This document shows positions 9,921 through 19,400 of a stretch of 64,000 nt of DNA, one piece after another. Under the pieces are notes generated by a model. It ran no database searches. It had not been told where the DNA came from and worked only from the letters and a program-made list of their open reading frames with translations. Made by a program: the position numbers and the translations under genes. The DNA lies in NCBI RefSeq assembly GCF_011752975.1, contig NZ_VWWP01000002.1, positions 124,001 to 188,000 of the forward strand, given 5' to 3'. The stretch is from Chryseobacterium sp. Tr-659. Its GTDB lineage: Bacteria > Bacteroidota > Bacteroidia > Flavobacteriales > Weeksellaceae. How positions within the stretch are numbered: position 1 is the first letter of the stretch; every line of letters begins with the position of its first letter.

Positions 9921-11684
9921 ATGAACAGAAAAATTCAATTATTATCCATATTATTTTTAGGGTTTTCGTCGGTGGCGTTTTCCCAGATCAAGGAGGAAAA
10001 ACTGGTTCTTAATAAAAAAAGAGAACCGGAAGTGAAGAAGATCGAGAAGAAGAAGACTTCTGTGGAAACCATCAAAAATTATCCGCCGGAAGAGAAATCC
10101 CAGAACCCTGTGAAATATACCATCACAGATGTGCCGGCAGTTTCAGACTTTAAGACTTCAACCATTCAGGGGGAAGATGTAGCTCCGAAATTTGAAGGAA
10201 CAGCCCAGAACAACTATTTACAGTTCGGAATGGGGAATTACGGAAAGATTTTGGTAGATGGGAATATTTCCAAAACTCTTCAAAACAAATTCGAAGTAGG
10301 AGCGGATGTTCATTTGCTTTCCACCAGTGGTCTTAAAAAAGATTATGACTGGAAATCGGGGCAAACCGGAGCTACTATCGGGGCTTTCTTAAATTCTTAC
10401 GGAGAAAAAGGGAAGTTCAATATCAATGCTGAATATGGATTGGATAATTATAATTATTACGGAATCTATGCCTTTCAGCCAACCGGTGATCTTGATCTGA
10501 AACAAAAAGTTAATCAGTTCAAAGTAAACGGATACTATGATTTTTATTCCAATGAGATCTTGAATGATGTAAGAGTAAAATCGTCTTTCCTGAAAGATCA
10601 TTTTGATGCGCAGGAAAATCAGGTCTCCATTTTGGCTAATTTCTCCAAACATGCAGTTGAATTAGGAAAATCAGGGATCAACCTTAATGCTGATTTAGGG
10701 GTAGGATTAGATGCTGTGAAGACAGATTTTGCAATCAGAGATAAAAATTCGTCCAACTTTTTCAATACGAATCTGACTCCAAAAGTAACGTTCAGAAAAG
10801 GGGAGTCTTATTTAATGCTGGGATCTTCATTCTCTTTCCTGAATGCTAAGAATTCAAGTGATGTATTGGCTCAGCAAAAAAATAACAAAACATATTGGTT
10901 CCCGCAGGCGGAATTCCAGTTTGCCGCTGCTAAAGAATTTAAATTCTACGGTGGGGTAGACGGAGGTCTTAAACTGAATACATATGGAGATATGTTGCAG
11001 GTAAATCCATTTGTCCTTTCCGACCAGTTTTTAAAGCCAACAGAAACAAAATATCATTTTTATGCAGGATTGAGAGGGGATATTGATGAAACCTTCAAAT
11101 ATGACTTCTCTGCAGGTTACGGAAAGATGAGGGATATTATGTTCTTTAAGGCTAATGACCTTTTTGATTATACTTCAGTGAACCGTTCCGCTTATAATTT
11201 TGCCAATACTTTCTCTGCCGTTTATGATGATGGTACTGTAAGTGATATCAAAGGAAGTGTGCAGTATTTCCCACTTGAAAATCTTGTTTTAGATGGAGAA
11301 TTGAGGTTTACAAAGTACAATCTGAAAAATTTCGACAATATTTATAACGTTCCTTTATTCAATGCAAGCATTGGTGCAAAATATACGATGCTTGATAAAA
11401 AGCTATTGCTGGGATTCAAAGGGATCTTTGCAAGTGACAGAACTACAAACTCTTATATGATCGAAGGTGCAGGCGCTCCTAACGTAATTTTCCAGTCTAC
11501 GGAGAATACCAATGATAAAGTTGGAGGATATGCTGATTTAAATCTTTCCGCAGAGTATAAAATTCACAAAAATTTCAGTATTTTCGCACTCGGAAATAAT
11601 CTTCTAAGCTCAAAATACCAGACGTACAAAGGATACAAAGTCTTAGGTGCACAGATTTTGGGAGGTGTGAAAATTACTTTCTAA
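9921..11684 (+). CDS. TonB-receptor-like outer-membrane beta-barrel without plug
   Basis: A 587-residue outer-membrane protein. It has a signal peptide (IQLLSILFLGFSSVAFSQ), a charged Lys/Glu-rich linker at about residues 25-75, then alternating hydrophobic/polar strands of a large barrel ending in a terminal aromatic (GGVKITF), the usual Bam recognition signature. Compared with a classical TonB-dependent receptor it lacks the plug domain and CarboxypepD-like domain, so it may be a structural barrel or porin. Gene order with the upstream TPR gene suggests cotranscription and a joint envelope role. A long perfect hairpin lies just downstream (11698-11744). Confidence 0.8.
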   Translation: MNRKIQLLSILFLGFSSVAFSQIKEEKLVLNKKREPEVKKIEKKKTSVETIKNYPPEEKSQNPVKYTITDVPAVSDFKTSTIQGEDVAPKFEGTAQNNYLQFGMGNYGKILVDGNISKTLQNKFEVGADVHLLSTSGLKKDYDWKSGQTGATIGAFLNSYGEKGKFNINAEYGLDNYNYYGIYAFQPTGDLDLKQKVNQFKVNGYYDFYSNEILNDVRVKSSFLKDHFDAQENQVSILANFSKHAVELGKSGINLNADLGVGLDAVKTDFAIRDKNSSNFFNTNLTPKVTFRKGESYLMLGSSFSFLNAKNSSDVLAQQKNNKTYWFPQAEFQFAAAKEFKFYGGVDGGLKLNTYGDMLQVNPFVLSDQFLKPTETKYHFYAGLRGDIDETFKYDFSAGYGKMRDIMFFKANDLFDYTSVNRSAYNFANTFSAVYDDGTVSDIKGSVQYFPLENLVLDGELRFTKYNLKNFDNIYNVPLFNASIGAKYTMLDKKLLLGFKGIFASDRTTNSYMIEGAGAPNVIFQSTENTNDKVGGYADLNLSAEYKIHKNFSIFALGNNLLSSKYQTYKGYKVLGAQILGGVKITF

Positions 11685-11697
11685 GTTATCAATACGT

Positions 11698-11744
11698 AAT
11701 GAATGATAAGTAATCCTGGTATTACTCATTACTTATCATTCATT
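11698..11744. terminator. 17-bp perfect inverted repeat after the barrel gene
   Basis: AATGAATGATAAGTAAT and its exact reverse complement (11728-11744) flank a 13-nt loop, 14 nt after the stop codon of the barrel gene. There is no good T-run, so it may stop transcription weakly or protect the 3' end of the TPR-barrel message. It is AT-rich and symmetric. Confidence 0.5.
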
Positions 11745-11756
11745 ATTTATGAATAC

Positions 11757-11828
11757 GGCTGCATAGTTTAATGGATAGAACTTCGGATTTCGGCTCCGAC
11801 AGTGAGGGTTCGAATCCTTCTGCGGTCA
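11757..11828 (+). tRNA. tRNA-Arg (anticodon UCG)
   Basis: The cloverleaf folds by eye. The acceptor arm GGCTGCA pairs with TGCGGTC, including G-U pairs. The anticodon arm TCGGA/TCCGA encloses loop TTTCGGC with anticodon TCG (reads CGA), and the T arm GAGGG-TTCGAAT-CCTTC contains the canonical TTCGA. The discriminator base is A at 11828, and CCA is not encoded. A terminator follows within 10 nt. It marks the left side of the gene-poor zone before the toxin locus, and tRNA-Arg genes are frequent integration targets. Confidence 0.93.
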
Positions 11829-12094
11829 CTAATCGCCCCTTTTTTAGGGGCTTTTTTATTTATATACCCCAGATATAATACCCCCAGGATATAAAGAAAG
11901 CAAAAATGTATCTCATTCTGCCTCGCCAGCTTTCTATTTATTCTCCAACCATTTTTTGTAGTATTCAACTCTCTTTTTTTAGCAGCTTCTTTACAGTTTG
12001 GTGCATCTAGTATTTCTTTACAAAGTTTTATTTTCTCTTCATCGGAGAGAAGATTTAACAATGCTTTAGCGGCAATATAATTTGGATTGATCAT
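11768..12094 (-). pseudogene. Small ORF, probably degenerate, running antisense into tRNA-Arg
   Basis: From an ATG at 12094 (MINPNYIAAKALLNLLSDEE...) the first 50 or so codons look protein-like: a helical, lysine/glutamate-rich segment with KLCKEILDAPNCKEAAKK. The remaining codons read backwards through the tRNA terminator and the tRNA itself (ending in EIRSSIH), which cannot be native coding sequence. I infer a small gene whose original end was lost by a frameshift or by recombination next to the tRNA. An earlier ATG at 12127 is also open. No function can be assigned; a small helical DNA-binding or phage-type protein is possible. It may be the scar of an integration event. Confidence 0.4.
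11835..11858 (+). terminator. Terminator of tRNA-Arg
   Basis: GCCCCT and AGGGGC form a short GC-rich stem with a T-rich loop, followed by TTTTTT. It sits directly behind the tRNA. Confidence 0.8.
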
Positions 12095-12127
12095 AACAAA
12101 AAATAAATTCAGTAAAGATATATCCAA

Positions 12128-12464
12128 ACCCTGTTAAAGATTTACTGAATATCTCTAATGAAGGTTTGGTTCCTATCAGCTCTATCAAATTCTTCCATGT
12201 TTTCCATGGAGTAGATATACTAAAACATCAATAAAATCAAGCAAACAACACAACCAGTCCAAATCCACAACAAAGCACCGATAACCCTATTTGAGTATCT
12301 TGTTCTTAAATAGTATGCATTCGTTGAAAAGTCCTTTCATATATCTAAGTATATTTTTGTTGCTTGGTTTTTTATTGTGGAAGCCTGTAACAATTATTTT
12401 ATTATGTTAAATCTCTTATTGAGGAATAGTTGCTATATTAGGAGCCTAAACTAAAATTAAACCA
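12128..12464. other. Intergenic stretch with a possible promoter for the GG-leader peptide
   Basis: No convincing ORF is present. A TAnnTTTG-type box (TATTTTTG, 12352-12359) points rightward about 105 nt before the peptide start, without a clear -33 element. The rest is AT-rich and featureless to me. Confidence 0.4.
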
Positions 12465-12626
12465 ATGAAAAATTTCAAAAAAATTTCTAGAGAGCAATTA
12501 AAGCAAGTAAATGGTGGAGGAATAGGAAATTGCAAACCTCAATACAAGTGGGTTTGTGAAGCTACCGGAATTTGTGGACCAGAATCAGATGCAGCTTGTA
12601 ATTGTTATTGCGTTCCAATTGTTTAA
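12465..12626 (+). CDS. GG-leader, cysteine-rich bacteriocin-like peptide
   Basis: A 53-residue ORF. Residues 1-18 (MKNFKKISREQLKQVNGG) match the double-glycine leader typical of Bacteroidota secreted peptides, with the helix K.LSREQLK and a GG cleavage site. The predicted 35-residue core carries six cysteines (23, 31, 37, 45, 47, 49), with the last three in a C-x-C-x-C cluster, so disulphides or other crosslinks are likely. Such peptides are normally exported and cut by a peptidase-containing ABC transporter; none is in the window, so the exporter must be encoded elsewhere. The ORF is followed 7 nt later by a strong terminator, so it is a complete single-gene unit. Activity (bacteriocin, signal) is inferred from the leader class only. 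Confidence 0.75.
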   Translation: MKNFKKISREQLKQVNGGGIGNCKPQYKWVCEATGICGPESDAACNCYCVPIV

Positions 12627-12633
12627 GATATAG

Positions 12634-12657
12634 TCCCTCATATTGAGGGATTTTTTT
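12634..12657 (+). terminator. Terminator of the GG-leader peptide gene
   Basis: TCCCTCA-TAT-TGAGGGA is a perfect 7-bp stem followed by seven T residues, directly behind the peptide stop codon. Confidence 0.85.
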
Positions 12658-12919
12658 GTGGGTTTAAGTAATTAAAAATCAAAAGACAATTGAATAGAAG
12701 TATTCAGACTTTGACAAAGTATATGATCTACAAATACGTTATCAGTACAGCAGTGACTGCACTCAAAAATAAAAGTAAATTTTCTCTTTTCAATCCCAGT
12801 TTAAATTTTGTGATGATAAGATTCGTAATAATAATCACACTATTCCTTTAGTAATGTTCAGGTTCCTGCAATGATTACTTGAAACATTATGTATTTCTTT
12901 CCATTACTAAAAAATGGAT

Positions 12920-13042
12920 TTAATCTTTATACTTTTTCTTTTCAATATGTTCAGCTAGTAGAAGTAGCTGTTTGTTTATTGCATCCGCATTTTCCTTTTT
13001 CGTAATAATGATACCGGGTTGGTCTACATGGATGCTTTCAAT
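12920..13042 (-). pseudogene. 3' fragment of an alpha/beta hydrolase gene
   Basis: On the minus strand about 40 codons remain, from a stop-bounded start (IESIHVDQPG...) to ITKKENADAINKQ, then LLLLAEHIEKKK and a stop. The last 27 codons match the end of the intact hydrolase at 33871-34902; about 80 bp (12930-13010 against 33872-33952) differ at only about five positions. The two copies have the same orientation, one on either side of the toxin locus. IHVDQP is the usual surrounding of the catalytic histidine in this fold. The rest of the gene is missing, so this is a remnant of a paralogue. Confidence 0.75.
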
Positions 13043-13045
13043 TTA

Positions 13046-13409
13046 AAGCCTCAATATCCAAAAAAATGGAGTTGATGGTGAACCGTGGATTATGACCCAA
13101 CGCCAAACCAATTCAGATACGAATGTTCTTTTATTGCCGAAAGTATCTATTGTTTTTCTATTTTAATTAGTATTAGCTGCTACAGAGATCTCTTCGCAAA
13201 TAGGTATTTATACGTAATTGTAAATTAGGCATTTACACTCTATTTAATGCTTTTTTTTGTGCATACCTTTAAGGTATATAATTGTTTATGAAATTATTTT
13301 GTTTGCAACCCAATATAGTGGTCTAAGTTACTGGATCGCAAGGAAAAATGTAAACTTTTTGTTTGGATTCTATTGGTTTTAAGTCGTTCTGCATTTAAAC
13401 GTGTTTTAA
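13046..13409. other. Gene-free leader region before the toxin operon
   Basis: No ORF with protein-like composition. It contains the promoter/palindrome at 13256-13284 and otherwise AT-rich sequence. From 13285 to the toxin start there is a leader of about 125-150 nt. Confidence 0.4.
13256..13284 (+). promoter_or_regulatory. Candidate promoter with palindromic operator for the Tc locus
   Basis: TTTG (13256-13259) and TATAATTG (13277-13284, one change from TAnnTTTG) are 17 nt apart. The spacer holds the perfect palindrome ATACCTT-T-AAGGTAT (13263-13277). A repressor bound here would cover the promoter. It is the only such arrangement I see in the leader of the toxin genes. Confidence 0.35.
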
Positions 13410-16400
13410 TTGCAATCAGTCAAAATGATAGCTATGGAAAAAGTATCGATCTCTGGTACTTCTCTGCCTGGTGGAGGAGGAGCAATAAAAGGAATAGGTG
13501 AAACATTTCAGCCTAATTCATTTTCAGGAACCGCAGCCTATACAATCCCGGTTCCCATAACGGCTGGCCGCGGGTTAGCACCGTCCCTTTCGTTGGCCTA
13601 CAATTCCGGATCGGGTAACAATATCTTTGGTGTAGGCTGGGATGTGGAAATCCCCGAATTTACAATTCGAACCGAAAAGGGAATCCCCAAATATGACGGA
13701 ACCGATATTTTTCTCTTTTCAGGAAAAGAACTGGTACCTAAAGAAAATGAGACCCGTACCGAAACCGATCAACAAGGCGATATATGGAGTATTCGTATTT
13801 ATTTTCCACGTGTGGAAGATGATTATTCCCGTATCGAATATCATAAAAACCAAACCACCGGTGAGAGCTTCTGGCGTACATTTGCAACCAATAATACGGT
13901 ATCGGAATATGGATCAGTTCCCGAAGCGCGTGTTGCCGATCCCGATGATGCAGCCCGGATTTTTAGCTGGCAAATCGTTTCGATAACCGACCCAAAAGGA
14001 AATAAAGTTCAGTTTCGGTACCAACGGGAAAATGATCAGGAAACCGGAATTTTAAACCGGGGCGCTTTTACACGAAATTATATTGACCGTATTTTTTACG
14101 GCAATTATTACAATACTTCCAAAGAAGAAAAATTTGCCTTCGAAGTTATTTTTGACTACGGATCGCATGAACTGGATAATTTAACAACAACCGCGGCCGA
14201 CCCCTATGCTGAGGTACGTCCGTGGGCATGCCGACCGGATCCGTTTTCTTCGTTTAGGAGTGGCTTCGAATTGCGCACTTATCGCAGGTGCCAAAATATA
14301 CTGTTGTTTCATCATTTTGAAAACGAAAACAACGGAAATCCTTTTCTGGTAAACCGTTTGCAACTTGCCTACTATGATACAACGGATTATAGCAAGATAC
14401 CGGATCAGACCGCAGTGATTTCCTGCCTGAAAAAGGTAACCATTACCGGATGTAGAATTCAAAGTGACGGTAGTTACGAATTATTAGCAAAACCGGATCT
14501 GGAGCTTACTTTTTCGGTATTCGATGTGGCACAAACTGCAACGTTTAGTACATTAACTGTTGCAGATAGTGGGACTATTCCCGGAAAACTCGATACAGGC
14601 GATTTCCTTCCGGTTGATTTAAATGGTGCCGGTTTACCTGGCATTTTATATACCCGCAATAGCGGATCATTTTATTACAATCCGAAAGGAAGCGGCCATT
14701 ATTCCGAACCGGAAACCGTACTGGATTTTGCCGTGGGAGATTCGGGTGTCATTACCGATTTACAAGGTAATGGAATTAAAGACCTGATGGTAAGCAGTCC
14801 ACCCGGATATTATACCAATACCGGACAAGGCTGGGAACCGTTCCAACCGTTTGAACAATATCCAAGTACATTGGCCGGAACGGAATCTGTGGATTTGAAT
14901 GGGAATGGTAAATCGGATTTATTAGTGGCTTCGGACGATTATCTGACGGTTTATCCCGGATTGGGAAACTTTGGATATGGCGAGCCGCAACAAGTACCGG
15001 CACCGGAAGGTTTCCCGTTACAAAGCCAGAATTCCGGAAAAACATCGGTCTCTTTTGCCGATTTGTTTGGTGATGGATTACAGCATCGGGTTGCCGTGGC
15101 AAACGGAACGGTTTATTGTTGGCCTAACTTAGGATACGGCCGGTTTGGACAACGTATCCAATTAATAAATGCACCATATTTTGAAGCCGGTTTTGATGCT
15201 TCCCGATTCTATTTTGCCGATCTGAATGGAACCGGTACTATGGATATTGTATATGCATTAGACAATACGGTTCAGCTATTTCTCAATAAAAGCGGAAATA
15301 GTTTTTCGGACGCAATTACTATTACTTTACCGGAATCGTTCGATCCGCTGGATAGCCTTCATTTTGCCGATATACTGGGAACCGGAACAAGTTGCCTGGT
15401 TTTTTCGAAACTAACCGATACGCCAAGACATTATTACCTGAATTTTTCGGGAGTCGATCCGCAGGACATCGCTACGGTAACGCTAAAACCCTATTTGCTT
15501 ACCGAAACCAATAATAATACCGGTAGCCGAACGGCTTTGCATTATTCCAGTTCGGTGCGCTTTTATCTGGAAGACGAACAAGCCGGAAAACCCTGGAAAA
15601 CCCGTTTGTTTTTCCCGGTTCAGGTTATCGACCGCATTACACAGACGGATGCTGTTTCGCAATCGTGCTACGTTCAGGAGTTTGGTTATCACGACGGATA
15701 CTATGATCCTGTGGAAAGAAGTTTCCGCGGATTCGGTTTTGTAGAAACATGGGATACACAAACCTACGAAGCGTTTACCACGACCATCCAGAATCAGGAG
15801 TTCCCGGTAAACGAGATCAATAAAGAATTGTTTGTCCCTCCGGTATACACCAAAAAATGGTTTAATATCGGAGTGTTTGAAAGTTATGACGCATTACAGG
15901 AGCAATACCGGGCCGATTTCTTTAAGGGCGATGCTAATGCCTACGATTTTCCGGACAATGTATTTGCTGCCGATATTTATACCGCCAATGGTAAAACGTT
16001 TCGGGAAGCTTTTGTAGCCTTAAACGGAAGCAGTATCCGGACGGAAGTTTACGGCTTAGATGATCAATCCGAATCGAGTGTGCCTTATGCCGTAGAACAA
16101 GCTAATTATGCCGTGGTTTTGATCCAGCCGGCATCCGATGAAGAGCATGCTGTTTTCCGCGTCGATCCACGGGAACATATTGCTTATCATTATGAACGCA
16201 ACGCAAACGATCCGCGGGTAGAACAACAATTTACACTCGAAGTAGATCCTGAAAGCGGTACCGTAAAACGCTCCTGTACCCTTTATCTGCCGCGCCGTGC
16301 ACCATCAACTAACGAGGTTTCCTTTTATCCGGAACAGCAACAACTTTTGGCGACTTTTACAACGACCGATGTGATCAATACCGACGAAAACGAAATATAT

Positions 16401-19400
16401 TGGAGGGGAATCGTAGGTCAGGAGCAAGCGTTTCAATTGTCAGGCTTTACCCTGGAGACGGGTAAAGAATACATGGATTTCGATTACTGTAATGACCTCA
16501 TAGAAGAGGCGCTGCAAAATATCATTCCTTATGGAATATCAGCCGGAGAAACGGTTGCGGCCCTGCAGTTTTCCTGGACCCGCAATTATTTCTGGAATGA
16601 AACACAAGATAACTTTTTACCATTACTTACAATCGCCTCACGGGGATTACAGGCGTATACTGCCACAGCACAGTTTACCCAAAATTATATCGATTCGGCC
16701 TATAAAGGAAAATTAACAAACGATGTTGTTACCAATGCCGGATTTGTTTTCGATAAAGAAACAGGCTATTGGTGGAATAACGGAACGGTACAAACTTATT
16801 TTAAAGCCGATACACCAGAGTTGTTTTTCTTGCCTGATGAAGTGATCAACCCTTTTGTTGCGGCCGATTCAGAATTGTCGGTTTGCGGGAAGATGGGCTA
16901 CGATGCACCGTATAACATTCAGGTGGTGGAATTAATAGAATATATTGATCCCGATAAAGACATCAAAAACACGCAATTACTCACCCTGGATTATCATACC
17001 TGTACACCGAAACAGTTAGTGGATATTAATGGTAATGTGTCGCAGGTACTTTACGACCCGTTAGGACAAGTGCGTGTGTCATCTCTATTCGGAATTAAAA
17101 ATGGTGATTTGGAAGGCGGCATGCTCCTGTATCCGTATGGCGGTTTTCCGGCAGCATATCAAACACGAACAACAGCACCGGATGGAACACCGATCACAAT
17201 ACAATCGGTTTTAGACCAACAGGACTACTATTTGCAAGGCGCTTTGACGTACTTTTTCTACGACGAGTATAACTGGACCGATCGTAAACAACCGTTGGCG
17301 GCTATATCTTTATCGGCAACCAATTTTGTTCATAAAGGCGCCACAAATTCCGAGTGTCGCATCCGGATTGAGTTTTCAGATGGTTTGGGCCGGATTATCG
17401 AACAGAAAGAATTAGTGGATCCGGGATTGGCTTATGTCGACAATAATCTGGTGGAGGTTGAAGAACGCTGGAATACGTCCGGTCGAACCGTATACAATAA
17501 CAAAGGACTGGTAGCACAACAATACCTGCCTTTTTTTAGTGCAACATTCGATTACGAAAATCAGCAGACATTAATTGATGAAGGGAATATGCCGCCCCCT
17601 TCGGTAATGCATTATGACCCTCTCGGCCGGTTAATCCGTACCGACGATCCGAAAGGGTTCTTTTCACAAATCACTTTTACCGCCTGGGAACAAAAAACCT
17701 ACGATGCAAACGATACGGTATTGGATTCAGATTACTATAAAACGTTTATGGCTAATTATCCTGCTAATCCGACTCAGGAGCAGCAGGACGAAAAAAATGC
17801 CTTAGATAAGGCGGCCAAATGTTATAATACACCCACAACCGAGGTTTTTGACAATACCGGAACGCAGTTTTTGCTTCAAACAAATAATCTGGGAAAAGTT
17901 ACTGCTGCTACATTCGACGCCATTGCTACCGGATCCGGCAGTACGAGTGCCGAAATTTTACAGGCTTTGGTTACCGCAGGTTATATTACTGCCGAAGGAT
18001 GGCTTACCGCGATTTTTACGCCGTATCAACCCGGATTTGAACTGCAGCTGGCTCCGAAATTTGACGGTATAAAAGAACAGATAACCCTAATCTTGTTGCA
18101 AGGCGTATTAACATCTTATTCGGAAACCGATATACAAAGCCGGGTGCTGCTGCAAATAGATCCACGTTTGTATTACACGAATGCGACTACGGGTACCGAT
18201 TATATTAATCAGCGCAACACCTATCAGATGAACGAAACGAGTGCGCTGATTACCGAAAGTGCAGATGCCGGAATGGAGTTTCATTTTAACAATATCATGG
18301 GGTTGTTATGTTGGTCGTGGACACCAAGAATGTATAACCAACGCATTACTTACGATCGTTTACAACGCCAGAAAACGCTACGGGTTAAGCGATATGTTGA
18401 TGGCGATCCGATGGTTCCGGTCGATCAATATCCTTTAGTAGAAGTGTGTACTTATGGCGAAGAAATTCAGGATGCCGCCTTGCTAAATCTCCGCGGAAAA
18501 TTGTACGAACAAAAAGATTTATCAGGAATTGTAACGTTTAACAGGTATGCACTTACCGGACAATCGATTTCGAAAAGCCGCCAGATGACTACCGTTTACA
18601 AAGATGCCATCGATTGGAATGATCCGGCAAAGGTTCCTTTAGATCCAAACATTTTATCACTCGAACAAATCTATAATGCTGTAGGCGATTTACTAACCGA
18701 GACAAGTGCCGACGGTACTGTAACACAACGCAGTTATTCGAAATCGGGCTTATTGGCAACGATCGATCTGAAATTACCGGACGGAAAGTCAAAGCCGGTT
18801 ATCCAACGAATTGAATATAACGCTTCAAACCAACGAAACAGGGTTGTTTTTGCCAACAATTCATCAACGGTTTGTACTTACGAAGCGACCACCCAGCGAT
18901 TGATGACACTTAAAAATACCCGATTGGTAACGTCGGGCGAAAATCCGCTGTTGCAAAACATAACCTATGTATACGATCCGGTGGGTAATATTACAAGATT
19001 ACGGGATTTAAGTAGGGATACTATCTTTTATAACAATCAGAAGGTGGTGCCGCTATCGGATTATACCTACGATATTTTATACCGTTTGTTGGCGGCAAAC
19101 GGCTATCAGCATCCCGGAATATTAGCCAACACCTATCAGAATAACGTGGTGAACAACGATTTTAAACAAAGTAAATTTTCGGTTGCACCGTCTGATTATG
19201 ACAAACTGGAAAACTATCGAGAAAGCTATACCTACGATAATTCCGGAAACCTAACTCAGTTAAAACATAGTGCCAAATCGGCCTCGTGGACCCGCGATTT
19301 ACCGGTTGAGGTGAATTCCAATCGTTTAATCGGTATTACTTACGACGACTCCGGAAATTTGCGTCAGGTTATGATCAATAAACCCGTGGCGCTGGATTAT

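Noticed and set aside
13642..18072. Overlapping ORFs within the TcB-TcC gene on both strands
   Set aside because: The main frame is continuous for 2502 codons with recognisable domains. The others have no domain or start context.
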